NCBI GenBank assembly: GCA_018897415.1
Contig: JAHIKR010000198.1
Coordinates: forward strand, 1-27,962
Length of the DNA stretch: 27,962 nucleotides
Direction of reading: 5' to 3'
From: Pseudomonadota bacterium
GTDB lineage: Bacteria; Desulfobacterota; Desulfobacteria; Desulfobacterales; ETH-SRB1
Shown here: piece by piece, positions 1-8,587 of the stretch
How positions within the stretch are numbered: position 1 is the stretch's first letter
How the letters are laid out: every line of letters starts with the position of its first letter
Translations under genes and position numbers: made by a program
The notes under the pieces: generated by a model
What the model was told of the DNA's origin: nothing
The model's database searches: none
The model's input: the letters and a program-made list of their open reading frames with translations, nothing else

Positions 1-2167
1 ATGTTAATTCGCAGTTATCAATCTGCCCATCAGAAAAAATTTTGTTTATAAGATTTTGCACAAGGCCCTGAATCCTTGATGGCGTGGGATTATCGAGAGT
101 TCTTGAGGCAGCTTCAACAACATCTGCAAGCATGACAAGCGCTGCTTCCTTTGTCTGAGGTTTTGGACCGGGGTATCTGAAATCGTCGATCTTTACAGCA
201 TCTTCCCCCTTTTGTTTCTTTGCTTTTTCGTAAAAGTAGGTGATTAGGCTTGTACCATGATGTTGCCTGATAGTGTCGATTATGACTTGGCCAAGTTTAT
301 TTTGTTTTGCCATCTCAACGCCGTCTTTTATATGAGCAACTAATATATGTTTTGACATGGAAGGAGCAAGTTTATCATGTTTGTTTTTGCCATTTTTCTG
401 GTTTTCGATAAAATATAAAGGCTTCTTTATTTTGCCGATATCATGATAATAGCCACAAGCTTTAGCAAGCAAAGGGTTTGCACCAATTTCAGCAGCCGCA
501 GCTTCGACCATGTTGCCCACAACAACAGAATGATGGTAGGTGCCGGGAGCATCTATTATTAGCTGGCGAAGAATCGGTCTTTCGAGATTTGCAAGTTCTA
601 GAAGCGAGATATCAGTCGTATAACCAAACGCTATTTCAAAAAGAGGAGCGATGCCTGCTGTAACGATTCCGGCTCCGATGCCACCAATAAAGGCAAAAGC
701 CCAGATTTCTAATATTTTGAAGTCTAAAAAGCCTGAAATATAAACAGCAATTGCAGTTGAAAGAGCTACATTTAGTAATCCTATCTTTAATCCAGCCTTA
801 ATAAATAGTTTGCGTTCCCTGCAATTCTGTAGCCAGTAAGCGGCCATTGCGCTGTTAAGCAAGAAATAGATAAAAATTTCAAATCTGTTTTGAAAAATTA
901 CTGCCACACACGCAGCAGCCACTAAGGCAAAGGGTATTGCTATCTCAAGACCAAGAAACAAGCATATGATCATAGCACCAGAGGCGATAGGAATGCTGAA
1001 AATAATTGATGAAGCAGAAATTGCAAAAGTTGAATTTTGGGTCAGTGCTTCAGACAGTGGCGCAGATACTCTGGCAAGCAACAAAATGGTTATAAGCGTA
1101 CAGACCATAAACATTAGATTTTTATTATGATTACGTGCAAATCCGGTATTATGATTAATGTAAAGAATATAAGTTAAAATAAGCAGGCACAGCATTATCA
1201 TTGCTGCCCCAATACTTATTGCCAGGATACGTTCTTTTTTTGTTTGTGCCTGCAGATTTTTGAGCTTTAAAAGCTGAACTTTGGTAATTATTTCTCCTTC
1301 TCGGAGGAGCATTTCTCCTGTTTTTATTTTGTAAAGAATTGGCTTGATTTCTGCAACAGCCCTTTTTTTTCGTTCTTCGGTTTCATTTGTGTTTAGAGTT
1401 ATATTTGGCTGGACGAGCTTTTGGACGAAATCTACGATAAGGTTAATTAAATTGTAGTTCGTGTCTTTGAGCAGGGGCTGACCAATAATTCTTGCCATTG
1501 TTTTTGCCTGGTCAGGACCATAAAAAGACTTAAGACTATAAACGACTTTTTCAGTCTTTGTTTCAACATCCCTTAATATTATCCCTTTATCTGATTTTTT
1601 AAGAAGAATATCTTTGTTAATTACAACTCCATTATTTATTATTTCTGTCAGAATCTTGGAAATAAGATTAGCGATATTGCTTGAAAACGTTTCTTTTATA
1701 AGAATTTTATATTCATCATCGCTTACCGTGAAGCCGATTTTTTTCTCAAAACTCTCTTTGAGCGCCCAGAATTGTTCATTTAACGATTTTATCTCTTTAT
1801 TTGGTGAAGCGTTGTCTTGGTTTTCTTCGAAAACCTCACGGAGTTCAGCAAAGGCTTGTTTTACATTCTGGCTAAGTTTTATGCTAAGAGATGCATTGTT
1901 ATCGTAAACAGTTAAAACCTCTTCAGCGGCCTTTTTACGGTTTTCCTCTGTAGCTTCTTCATCTTCAATGAGAAAATCTTTTGGCGCTTTAATATCTCTT
2001 TCAGCAACATCTCCTAACTTATAGGGATGTTTTGTTATAATAAGAGTTGGATAAAGGATAATGGTAAATATTATGGTAAAACCTATTAGAATGAACCATC
2101 TAATAGATTTGCTTGACCAAAAAAAAATGCCGATTGGTTTATTATTTTGTTCTATATTCATATGCAT
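1..2167 (-). CDS. 7TM-HD (PgpH/YqfF-type) membrane phosphohydrolase, C-terminus cut by window edge
   Basis: The reading frame is open from an ATG at 2165-2167 (a second in-frame ATG is at 2159-2161) to the left edge, 722 codons without a stop. The start has no clear Shine-Dalgarno. An N-terminal membrane helix (about residues 22-42) is followed by an extracytoplasmic domain starting with KLGDVAERDIKAP, typical of the 7TMR-HDED family. A long hydrophobic block follows, then a cytoplasmic HD domain with the metal motif HDIG at residues 575-578 (434-445) and a typical tail (HHGTSLITYFY, FRYPGPKPQTKEAA). Family knowledge: Listeria PgpH of this architecture hydrolyses cyclic di-AMP; the substrate here is not shown by sequence. 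It lies 98 bp downstream of phoH, the conserved phoH - 7TM-HD - ybeY order, so ybeY is expected just outside the left edge. The stop codon is not visible. Confidence 0.93.
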   Translation of the reverse strand, partial: MHMNIEQNNKPIGIFFWSSKSIRWFILIGFTIIFTIILYPTLIITKHPYKLGDVAERDIKAPKDFLIEDEEATEENRKKAAEEVLTVYDNNASLSIKLSQNVKQAFAELREVFEENQDNASPNKEIKSLNEQFWALKESFEKKIGFTVSDDEYKILIKETFSSNIANLISKILTEIINNGVVINKDILLKKSDKGIILRDVETKTEKVVYSLKSFYGPDQAKTMARIIGQPLLKDTNYNLINLIVDFVQKLVQPNITLNTNETEERKKRAVAEIKPILYKIKTGEMLLREGEIITKVQLLKLKNLQAQTKKERILAISIGAAMIMLCLLILTYILYINHNTGFARNHNKNLMFMVCTLITILLLARVSAPLSEALTQNSTFAISASSIIFSIPIASGAMIICLFLGLEIAIPFALVAAACVAVIFQNRFEIFIYFLLNSAMAAYWLQNCRERKLFIKAGLKIGLLNVALSTAIAVYISGFLDFKILEIWAFAFIGGIGAGIVTAGIAPLFEIAFGYTTDISLLELANLERPILRQLIIDAPGTYHHSVVVGNMVEAAAAEIGANPLLAKACGYYHDIGKIKKPLYFIENQKNGKNKHDKLAPSMSKHILVAHIKDGVEMAKQNKLGQVIIDTIRQHHGTSLITYFYEKAKKQKGEDAVKIDDFRYPGPKPQTKEAALVMLADVVEAASRTLDNPTPSRIQGLVQNLINKIFSDGQIDNCELT

Positions 2168-2265
2168 ATGGGATTTATTTTTTATGAATAAAAAGATACA
2201 GAAAGGAAATTATAGGCTATAAAACATTTGTGTGGTATATAATTTATATAATAAAAGATATATGT

Positions 2266-3255
2266 TCAACTATCAACATTTTTTTTACTTGCTTCCAGTT
2301 CTTCGTACGCCCTGATAATTTCCTGAACTAATTTATGCCTAACCGCATCTGTTTTTGAGAAAAAAACAAACTTTATTCCATCTATTCCCTGCAAAATATT
2401 TTTTGTTTCTATAAGCCCGGAAGATTTATTAGCCGGTAGATCTGTCTGAGTGATATCGCCGGTTATTACGGTTTTGGAGTTAAATCCTATTCGGGTCAGG
2501 AACATCTTCATCTGCTCAGAAGTTGTATTTTGCGCCTCATCTAAAATAATAAAAGCGTCATTTAGAGTTCTTCCACGCATAAAAGCAAGGGGCGCTACTT
2601 CTATGACTCCTTGATGCATGAGATTAGAAACCTTTTCAAAACGCATCATATCGTGAAGCGCATCATAAAGAGGTCTTAGATACGGATCAACCTTTTCCGC
2701 CAGGTCACCGGGCAAAAAACCTAGGGTCTCACCAGCCTCAACTGCCGGCCTCGTAAGAATTATTCGGTGTATCTGTCCTTTTGAAAGAGCTGAAACAGCC
2801 ATAGCCATAGCCAAATATGTTTTCCCTGTTCCAGCAGGCCCTATTCCAAAAATCATATCATAATTGCGGATAGCATCAATATATTCTTTTTGCGCACGAT
2901 TTTTGGGTGTAATAGCGTGTTTTTTTGATGTAATAAATACTTTATCCAGAAAGATATCTTTAAGCTTGCTATTATCATCAGAACAAAGAACTTTTACCGC
3001 ATAATCGATATCTCTGGGATAAATAGGATATTTTTCCTTTAAAAGACCATAAAGCTGGTCAAGTATATTTTTGGCCAGCTTCGTTGCAATGCTGTCGCCC
3101 TGAATAATAACAGTATTGCCTCTTGCGTGAATCGTTATGTCTATTGCTTTTGCAATTTTTTGAAGATTACCGTTATGTTCGCCGAAAAGCTGCTTTGCCA
3201 GATCTATATCAGAGAAAGTCAGTTTTATCTGCTTATTGCTTGAACTTTCATCCAT
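2266..3255 (-). CDS. phoH: PhoH family ATPase
   Basis: This 329-residue protein has a full P-loop ATPase core. Walker A is GPAGTGKT at residues 139-146 and Walker B is IILDEAQN around 236-243. The N-terminal part (about 1-110) contains a KH-like region, as in PhoL/YbeZ-type PhoH proteins. Length and motif spacing are normal. The ATG start at 3253-3255 precedes MDESSSNKQI. Family knowledge: PhoH/YbeZ proteins are cytoplasmic ATPases linked to RNA metabolism and work near the endoribonuclease YbeY. The next gene on the same strand is the 7TM-HD protein, a conserved neighbour. Upstream is a 452-bp divergent intergenic region shared with cvpA that carries a large palindrome. The gene is intact. 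Confidence 0.95.
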   Translation of the reverse strand: MDESSSNKQIKLTFSDIDLAKQLFGEHNGNLQKIAKAIDITIHARGNTVIIQGDSIATKLAKNILDQLYGLLKEKYPIYPRDIDYAVKVLCSDDNSKLKDIFLDKVFITSKKHAITPKNRAQKEYIDAIRNYDMIFGIGPAGTGKTYLAMAMAVSALSKGQIHRIILTRPAVEAGETLGFLPGDLAEKVDPYLRPLYDALHDMMRFEKVSNLMHQGVIEVAPLAFMRGRTLNDAFIILDEAQNTTSEQMKMFLTRIGFNSKTVITGDITQTDLPANKSSGLIETKNILQGIDGIKFVFFSKTDAVRHKLVQEIIRAYEELEASKKNVDS

Positions 3256-3311
3256 GTCGCCTGTTAACTAGTTTTAAGTAGGAGCATATTTTAATCAATG
3301 TTTAACCTAAA

Positions 3312-3458
3312 TTGAGCGATTTTTTGCTCGACCTGCACCAATCTCTTGCGCATCAAGGACTTGCGAAAAGTCTCGACATATCCACTGGTATGCCTGCACT
3401 TTTCGCAAACCTTGCTGCATCAAGATGTTAGCACATTTCATCGCAAAAAATCGCTCAA
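3312..3458. repeat. Large imperfect inverted repeat in the phoH-cvpA intergenic region
   Basis: The outer arms are an exact 16-bp pair: TTGAGCGATTTTTTGC at 3312-3327 against its complement at 3443-3458. Weaker matching extends a few bases outward. An inner exact 11-bp pair is TTGCGAAAAGT at 3361-3371 against 3398-3408. The whole 147 bp could fold into one long hairpin with interior mismatches. No ORF lies in it. The rest of the 452-bp gap (3256-3311 and 3459-3707) is AT-rich with a weak promoter candidate for cvpA. It may be a dispersed palindromic or MITE-like element, or a leader structure; one window cannot tell. Confidence 0.75.
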
Positions 3459-3550
3459 CTTAAGTTTAAATTTATATCTTGCAACGTATCATAACTTTTT
3501 TAAATAATGCAAACTACATTTTATGGCTAAAAATTTCAAATAAAAACACC

Positions 3551-3579
3551 TTGACTCATAAAATCCGCTTTGTTAATTT
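3551..3579 (+). promoter_or_regulatory. Candidate sigma70 promoter for cvpA
   Basis: TTGACT at 3551-3556 is a 5/6 match to the -35 box. After 17 bp comes TAATTT at 3574-3579, only 3/6 to the -10 box. It lies about 130 bp before the cvpA start and points towards it. The -10 is weak, so this is only a candidate. Confidence 0.3.
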
Positions 3580-3707
3580 AACTATCTGATACATATTACA
3601 ATTTCTGTTCAATTGTTTTTTGGCTATTCTTTGTATTTAAAAGCGAGTCAAAATAGATAGTTGTCTTTTTGTTGCTGCCAATTAAGAGCTCACTTTAAAG
3701 GGGCGCT

Positions 3708-4253
3708 ATGAATACGTTTGATATTCTGATTGTAATTATTTTTGGATTTTGCCTTATAAGGGGTTTTTTTAGAGGGTTTATCAAGGAAGTTTCTTCGATA
3801 ATTGGTGTTTTAGGAGGATTCTATGCAGCTTATACCTATTACATGGAATTTGCAAAACCATTATCAGGATGGATTTCAGATAAATCGTACCTTTATATAG
3901 TTAGTTTTTTGATTGTTTTTTGCGGAGTTTTTATTATTATCAGTATTATTGGTGTAGTAATCAAGTATATTCTAAATATTTCTTTTTTAGGCTGGGTTGA
4001 TCGTATATGCGGAGCTGGATTTGGAACAATTAAGGCAGCATTAATTGCTTCTATTTTGCTGATAGTCCTTACCTCCTTCCTTCCAAAGGGGGCACCGATA
4101 GTCAAAGACTCTGTGCTTTCTCCCCATGTTTTATTTATTTCTGAAAAGATGGCCAAAGTAATTCCTAAAGATATGAAACATCAATTTGTATCTAAAATTG
4201 AGGAATTAAAAAAGGCTTGGAAGAAAAGCAGCAAAGCTAACTATATCCTCTAA
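3708..4253 (+). CDS. cvpA: CvpA family inner-membrane protein
   Basis: This 181-residue protein has four hydrophobic segments (about residues 4-22, 30-47, 62-88 and 108-126), the usual CvpA layout, and opens with the typical FDILIVIIFGFCLIRGFFRG. The tail (about 135-181) is polar and Lys-rich. Family knowledge: CvpA was named for colicin V production in E. coli; its molecular role is unsettled. The ATG at 3708 has an AAAGGGG ribosome-binding site seven bases upstream. It is followed by hisH after 60 bp on the same strand, so the three plus-strand genes may be cotranscribed. Length and topology are normal. Confidence 0.88.
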   Translation: MNTFDILIVIIFGFCLIRGFFRGFIKEVSSIIGVLGGFYAAYTYYMEFAKPLSGWISDKSYLYIVSFLIVFCGVFIIISIIGVVIKYILNISFLGWVDRICGAGFGTIKAALIASILLIVLTSFLPKGAPIVKDSVLSPHVLFISEKMAKVIPKDMKHQFVSKIEELKKAWKKSSKANYIL

Positions 4254-4313
4254 TTATATAATCCATTTCAAGTTCCCCATTCGACCGCTCGACCAATTGC
4301 GGAGCTAAGTTTT

Positions 4314-4943
4314 ATGATTGCTATTATTGACTACGATGCGGGCAACCTTGCAAGTGTGGAGCGGGCTGTTTCATATTTAGGTTTTAAGTGCATTGTTACA
4401 AATGACATAAAAACAATAGCTGGTTCGGAGCGGATAATATTTCCCGGAGTCGGCGCTGCCGGCGCCGCTATGGACAGCTTGAAACGTCTTGGACTGGATT
4501 CAGTTATAAAACAGGCGGTTATTGACGGCAAGCCTATACTTGGTATATGCCTCGGCACTCAAATAATAATGGAATATAGCGAAGAGAATGAAACAGCCTG
4601 TCTTAAAATAATAGATGGATTTGTCAAGGCCTTTCCGCCGGATATTAAATCCAAAGACGGCAGCCGGTTAAAAATTCCTCACATGGGGTGGAACGGCTTG
4701 AAAAACATTAAAAAACATCCGGTTCTTTCGGGTTTAAATGAGGATGATGAATTCTACTTTGTTCATGGATACTATCCGTATCCGACCGATTCAGAACATA
4801 TTCTGGGCACAACAGATTACGGGATTTCCTTTGCATCGGTTATTGGATTCAATAACATAATTGCCACCCAGTTCCATCCTGAAAAAAGCGGAAGGCCCGG
4901 ACTGTCTTTGCTGAAGAATTTCTGCATGTGGAATACAAGTTAA
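4314..4943 (+). CDS. hisH: Imidazole glycerol phosphate synthase, glutamine amidotransferase subunit
   Basis: This is the glutaminase half of IGP synthase, which releases ammonia from glutamine for HisF in histidine biosynthesis. At 209 residues it has normal HisH length. The class I amidotransferase triad is present: Cys79 in GICLGTQ, and His187 and Glu189 in FHPEKSG. The oxyanion-type loop FPGVGAAG is around 43-50. The N-terminus MIAIIDYDAGNLASV is characteristic. The ATG at 4314 has GCGGAG upstream. hisF follows after 46 bp. No other his genes are visible. HisH/HisF paralogues also serve sugar amidotransfer in surface polysaccharide loci, but nothing here suggests that context. Confidence 0.95.
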   Translation: MIAIIDYDAGNLASVERAVSYLGFKCIVTNDIKTIAGSERIIFPGVGAAGAAMDSLKRLGLDSVIKQAVIDGKPILGICLGTQIIMEYSEENETACLKIIDGFVKAFPPDIKSKDGSRLKIPHMGWNGLKNIKKHPVLSGLNEDDEFYFVHGYYPYPTDSEHILGTTDYGISFASVIGFNNIIATQFHPEKSGRPGLSLLKNFCMWNTS

Positions 4944-4989
4944 TCTTTAGGGCGGTTATAGGTTGAGATTTTAGCTGTAGGAAGAAAAC

Positions 4990-5769
4990 ATGTTAAGTAA
5001 ACGCATAATACCATGCCTTGATGTTCGTGAAGGAAAGACAACAAAAGGCATATGTTTTAAAAACAATGTGGATATTGGAGATCCCGTCGAGATGGCCCGT
5101 TTCTATTATGAAGCTGGTGCGGACGAGCTTGTTTTCTATGATATTACTGCATCTCACGAAAAAAGAAATATCATGATTGATGTGGTAAGACGTGTGGCTG
5201 AGACAATATTTATACCTTTCTCAGTAGGCGGAGGGATACGTAACGTAGATGACATGAGAAATGTACTTTTGGCCGGGGCTGAAAAGGTAAGTGTCAATTC
5301 AGCAGCAGTTAAAAACCCTGAAATTATATCTAAAGGAGCCGAAGCTTTTGGAAGTCAGTGCATAGTCCTTGGTATGGATGTAAAGTATGTTGGTGAGAGT
5401 GTAAAAATTCCTTCAGGTTACGAAATCGTTATTAATGGTGGAAGAGAGTATCTGGGGATTGATGCGCTGGAGTGGGCAATTAAAGCACAAAAACTTGGGG
5501 CAGGAGAGATTTGTTTAAATTCTATAGATGCAGATGGAACGCAGGATGGTTACGAGCTGAAACTGACTTCTATTATTTCAGAGAATGTAAGTATTCCTGT
5601 AATCGCATCAGGGGGCGCCGGGAAACCCGAGCATCTTAACGAAGTCCTGACTAAAGGGAAAGCCGATGCGGCGCTTATTGCATCAATGGTTCATTATGGT
5701 ACCTACACTATTTCAGATATTAAGTCATATCTGGATTCATGTGGTGTAAAGGTTCGAAAAAGCTGGTGA
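4990..5769 (+). CDS. hisF: Imidazole glycerol phosphate synthase, cyclase subunit
   Basis: HisF is the (beta/alpha)8-barrel cyclase that uses HisH-derived ammonia to make imidazole glycerol phosphate and AICAR. Both catalytic aspartates are at the standard positions: Asp11 in IIPCLDVREG and Asp130 in IVLGMDVKYV. Phosphate-binding segments are SVGGGIR (about 78-84), NSIDADGT and VIASGGAG. At 259 residues it is full length. The segment TTKGICFKNN departs from the common VVKGVNF form, a mild divergence. It ends the cvpA-hisH-hisF group and converges with the minus-strand gene at 5832; a weak hairpin lies between them. Confidence 0.95.
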   Translation: MLSKRIIPCLDVREGKTTKGICFKNNVDIGDPVEMARFYYEAGADELVFYDITASHEKRNIMIDVVRRVAETIFIPFSVGGGIRNVDDMRNVLLAGAEKVSVNSAAVKNPEIISKGAEAFGSQCIVLGMDVKYVGESVKIPSGYEIVINGGREYLGIDALEWAIKAQKLGAGEICLNSIDADGTQDGYELKLTSIISENVSIPVIASGGAGKPEHLNEVLTKGKADAALIASMVHYGTYTISDIKSYLDSCGVKVRKSW

Positions 5770-5791
5770 TGGACAAAAAATAGATAAATTT

Positions 5792-5812
5792 TGCTCGCTT
5801 CGTGAGCATTTT
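5792..5812 (+). terminator. Weak intrinsic terminator candidate after hisF
   Basis: A 5-bp stem TGCTC/GAGCA (5792-5796 and 5804-5808) with a 7-nt loop is followed by TTTT. It lies 22 bp past the hisF stop, between convergent genes. The stem is short, so termination efficiency is doubtful. Confidence 0.35.
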
Positions 5813-5831
5813 GGTCGTATTTGGATTAGGA

Positions 5832-6221
5832 TCACATTTTTTTATTTACCGCTTTTTTAACCATTTGTTCGAGCTGTTTGATCAATACACTGGCATCTGA
5901 TATTAAAAGCCGGCCAGAAATCTTTTCATTTTTATCATCAATTGTATTGAAAACAAATTCATTTTTTTCTTCTTCAGTATATTCAGAGCCGTTTTCTTTC
6001 AGTTGATCCGCAATCTTATTATCAACCTCCTCATGAATACCGGAGCGAGTGATTCTGTCAAAAATTTCATCAGCAACTTTTTTGATGATTGCCTGGCGTT
6101 TTCCTTCAGCTGATTTATTGATTCCTTTTATGGTTGGTTTTCGCTCAGAAATTTTACTTTGTGTGAGCTGCTCGCTGAATACTTTGAGAACATTATGTAC
6201 TTTATAAGAGGGTATATACAT
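5832..6221 (-). CDS. Small protein resembling the DVU0524 / FlgM-associated family
   Basis: I place the start at the ATG 6219-6221, giving 129 residues beginning MYIPSYKVHNVLKVFSEQLT. A GGAAG ribosome-binding site lies six bases upstream. An in-frame ATG 33 bp further up (6252-6254) falls at the edge of a palindromic element and has no comparable site. The sequence is hydrophilic, predicted mostly helical, and rich in Lys/Glu, with a Lys-rich tail and no signal peptide or membrane segment. The N-terminal block IPSYKVHNVLKVFSEQL recalls a small family annotated in Desulfovibrio-type genomes as FlgM-associated (DVU0524). That recognition is from memory, and no flgM is visible nearby. It is monocistronic and converges with hisF. 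Confidence 0.65.
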   Translation of the reverse strand: MYIPSYKVHNVLKVFSEQLTQSKISERKPTIKGINKSAEGKRQAIIKKVADEIFDRITRSGIHEEVDNKIADQLKENGSEYTEEEKNEFVFNTIDDKNEKISGRLLISDASVLIKQLEQMVKKAVNKKM

Positions 6222-6227
6222 ATTTAT

Positions 6228-6232
6228 CTTCC
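6228..6232 (-). promoter_or_regulatory. Ribosome-binding site that fixes the start at 6221
   Basis: On the minus strand GGAAG is followed by a six-base spacer and ATG at 6221. This decides against the upstream in-frame ATG at 6254, whose extra 11 codons come from sequence next to the palindromic element. Confidence 0.6.
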
Positions 6233-6255
6233 GATTTATAATCCAGGGTTCCATT

Positions 6256-6460
6256 CCATAAACACTAACTTAAAAATTAATTATTAACAATTGATTATTG
6301 ATTATTTTTCCATTCGTCCTTGAGAAGTCTTCGCGCTTGCACTTATTATTCTGCACAGTTCGCTCATGAATATCGTCGCCTTTTGCCATAGTTAATAATC
6401 AATATTCAACAATTAATGGTTAATTGTTAATGTCTTTTTTATTTAAGTTAGTGCTTATGG
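6256..6460. mobile_element. MITE-like palindromic element, about 205 bp
   Basis: The ends are 19-bp inverted repeats differing at one base: CCATAAACACTAACTTAAA at 6256-6274 against the complement of 6442-6460. AT-rich subterminal sequences such as ATTAACAATT and TTGATTATT also recur in inverted orientation. The element is flanked by an imperfect 10-bp direct repeat, GGTTCCATTC (6247-6256) and GGCTCCATTC (6461-6470), a possible target-site duplication. The centre (about 6310-6390) has no ORF. It fills the gap between the 5832-6221 gene and the NUDIX gene. A non-autonomous transposable element is inferred from structure only. Confidence 0.6.
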
Positions 6461-6481
6461 GGCTCCATTCAACATGCCCGC

Positions 6482-7000
6482 TCAACGACAAGCATAGGCC
6501 GAATAATATATCCTGATGAATTTCAGATGGCTTTCAAAGGCAATTTCCGGCAGATCATCATAATTAAAATAAGCCGCATCAGATGCATCGTCGCCTGATC
6601 TAAGGATGCCATTATAATTTTTTATAAGATAACCGACCATAAGAACGCTATGATATTTTGGGTTGATATTTGTTGTAACGCCCAGAAGAATCCCGATTTT
6701 ACCTGAAAGGCTGGTTTCTTCTTTTAGCTCTCTTAAAGCAGCCTGTTCAGGCGTCTCGCCAATCTCAATAAACCCCCCTGGCAGACACCAGAAGCCAATT
6801 TTTGGCTCTATGCTTCTTTTGACTAGCAATATTCTTTCCTTATTATCAACTACGACAAGGCAGGTAGCAGGCACTGGGTTTTCATAAATGGGTTCATTGC
6901 AGTTTTCGCAGAAAAGGCGGATAGTTCCTTGCAATTGCTTTTCAGAAAGCCCTGCTCCACAAAAATGACAAAAAGATTTTTTCTGCACCTTAATCGTCAA
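6482..7000 (-). CDS. NUDIX hydrolase with N-terminal zinc ribbon
   Basis: This 172-residue hydrolase has a four-Cys zinc ribbon (Cys11, Cys14, Cys31, Cys34) before the catalytic domain, as in NudC-like proteins. The Nudix box is complete: Gly76, Glu82, Arg90-Glu91-Leu92, Glu94-Glu95 and Leu98, fitting G-x5-E-x7-REL-x-EE-x2-L. Family knowledge: it hydrolyses a nucleoside diphosphate linked to another group; the substrate cannot be read here. Its ATG (6998-7000) overlaps the end of the aldolase gene by 11 bp, suggesting translational coupling. It is the last gene of the ABM-aldolase-NUDIX operon and stops about 20 bp before the MITE-like element. Confidence 0.9.
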   Translation of the reverse strand: MTIKVQKKSFCHFCGAGLSEKQLQGTIRLFCENCNEPIYENPVPATCLVVVDNKERILLVKRSIEPKIGFWCLPGGFIEIGETPEQAALRELKEETSLSGKIGILLGVTTNINPKYHSVLMVGYLIKNYNGILRSGDDASDAAYFNYDDLPEIAFESHLKFIRIYYSAYACR

Positions 7001-8285
7001 AATTCCCCTTCGATCCTTTGTCGGTTATAATGGATTCTGCTTTTTTAGCAATCTTTTCCGGTGTCCATTCAACTGGATCTTCAAGTCTTTTTGTTTTTGG
7101 GCCCGGATCGCAGGTTCCAGAATCAAGTACGAAGCTTATAACGAGAGGAGCTGTATCCTGTGCATTAAGTACATTTACAAGCATATTATATATGAATTCT
7201 TCAACTCGTTTGGACATCCTTTCCTTTATCTCTTTTGGCTGTCCAAGGAGCCTGTTTTCAAACGGAAGGTTAAGCTTTTTGTAATTTCCTCCTTTAAGTC
7301 CTTTTGATTCAGCATAGGCAACCATTTCAGACCATATCTTTTCTGTAACCCCCTCACCTTTTACCTTGATAAACTTGCCATCATTATCAAGTATGGCATT
7401 TCCGTAATCATTAACTTCTAAGCCCCATGAAATCATTTGAAGAGCTGTAGCCACATTTGCTTTAGTGGTTCTGGTTTTAGCTGCTATCTCTCTCAACTTC
7501 TCAGAGCTGTTTCCAGATGTTCCGTGCTGTGCACCGGATATGTTGTATTTTGCTAATGCTTCATGGATTTCTGCAGTCAAGCCCACTTGAATTCCCTTAT
7601 CGCTTGCTTCTATACCATGGGTTGTTCCATTATTTAATGCTATCCAGTCCGGGAAAATATTATTGGCATTCAGGCCCTGTATGAGAAACAGAGCTTCATC
7701 CACTGTTGAAAGGCCCTCTTTACCTTTAATTTCACCAACTTCGGTTTCAAGGCCAGCCCATTCAGGGACAAGTGGACTTAACTCTATGTTTGCAAGAAGA
7801 TTCTTGTCATTCGGCAGGTGTGAAGCATCTATTGCAATAGATGTGATTCCTGCTTCAAATAACGTAGGAATTTCTGTTTTTGCCTCTTTAATATCCGCAT
7901 CTTTTTTTATGCCATAGTGATCTGCGTGTAAAGCTACCGGTATTGTGATATTCATTTCATTACACATGGTATCAACCATGCTGGCAATGTTCCAGTAATT
8001 TACTGCGCAATAGGCAGTTGCACCGCCTTCTGACTTGGCGATTTCAATAATAATGGCCGCATTCGCCCGCTGAGCGGCTTTAAGGGCTCCCCGTATCACA
8101 AAATAATTTCTGCCATTAGCAGCCATTGCGATTGCTTTACCCTTTGCAATCATAGCTCTGTCTATAAACTTTCCACTAACGATTAATGCTTTTGAATTGG
8201 GGAAAAGCTTTACTACGTTTGGCGGACGGCCGATTTTAAGAGCCTTTTCAAAATCAATTGAATTATTGACTCTATTATTTGACAT
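6990..8285 (-). CDS. fba: Class II fructose-1,6-bisphosphate aldolase, long form
   Basis: This 431-residue zinc aldolase belongs to the longer class II type. Zinc and active-site landmarks are His120 and His123 in ALHADHYGIKK, Glu180/Glu182 in GLETEVGEIKG, NNGTTHG near 218-224 and AQHGTSGNS at 252-260. It cleaves fructose-1,6-bisphosphate in glycolysis, or runs in reverse in gluconeogenesis, in the cytoplasm. The ATG at 8283-8285 has AGAGG upstream. It follows the ABM gene by 14 bp and overlaps the NUDIX gene by 11 bp, so the three look like one operon. The C-terminal extension past about 330 (LDSGTCDPGPKTKRLEDP) fits the long subgroup. Tagatose-bisphosphate activity cannot be excluded. Confidence 0.92.
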   Translation of the reverse strand: MSNNRVNNSIDFEKALKIGRPPNVVKLFPNSKALIVSGKFIDRAMIAKGKAIAMAANGRNYFVIRGALKAAQRANAAIIIEIAKSEGGATAYCAVNYWNIASMVDTMCNEMNITIPVALHADHYGIKKDADIKEAKTEIPTLFEAGITSIAIDASHLPNDKNLLANIELSPLVPEWAGLETEVGEIKGKEGLSTVDEALFLIQGLNANNIFPDWIALNNGTTHGIEASDKGIQVGLTAEIHEALAKYNISGAQHGTSGNSSEKLREIAAKTRTTKANVATALQMISWGLEVNDYGNAILDNDGKFIKVKGEGVTEKIWSEMVAYAESKGLKGGNYKKLNLPFENRLLGQPKEIKERMSKRVEEFIYNMLVNVLNAQDTAPLVISFVLDSGTCDPGPKTKRLEDPVEWTPEKIAKKAESIITDKGSKGNFDD

Positions 8286-8299
8286 GGCTTAACCTCTTT

Positions 8300-8587
8300 C
8301 TAAGCGTAAATGTAGATTTCGCACACTGTTTTATCTTCAAGCAAAGAATCAATATTTTTCTGAATTTCAGTTCGTTCTTTACTAAGCGACCATTTCTTCC
8401 AATCCTCTATGGACCGCCAAGTACTAATGACCATATAATTAGCGGGGTCATCAATTCCTTTTAAGGTTTCACCGGAAATATAACCAGGCTGATTATTGGC
8501 TATAATTCTGAGTTGCTTTAAGAGAGGCATTAAATCTTTAATTTTGTTTTCAGGAACAATTCTTTTAATTATAATTTTAACGCTCAA
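8300..8587 (-). CDS. Antibiotic biosynthesis monooxygenase (ABM) domain protein
   Basis: This 95-residue single-domain protein has the dimeric ferredoxin-like ABM pattern: an N-terminal strand VKIIIKRIVP, a helix with LMPLLKQLRIIANNQPGYISGETL, the strand YMVISTWRS, then helix IEDWKKW and a terminal strand. The start is a TTG at 8585-8587, supported by a strong AAAGGAGG seven bases upstream. Family knowledge: ABM proteins include small quinol or haem-type monooxygenases, and many are of unknown function. It leads the operon with the aldolase and the NUDIX hydrolase. Confidence 0.82.
   Translation of the reverse strand: MSVKIIIKRIVPENKIKDLMPLLKQLRIIANNQPGYISGETLKGIDDPANYMVISTWRSIEDWKKWSLSKERTEIQKNIDSLLEDKTVCEIYIYA

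Noticed and set aside
3893..4156. 87-codon minus-strand ORF inside cvpA
   Set aside because: It is antisense to an intact, recognisable gene and has no ribosome-binding site.
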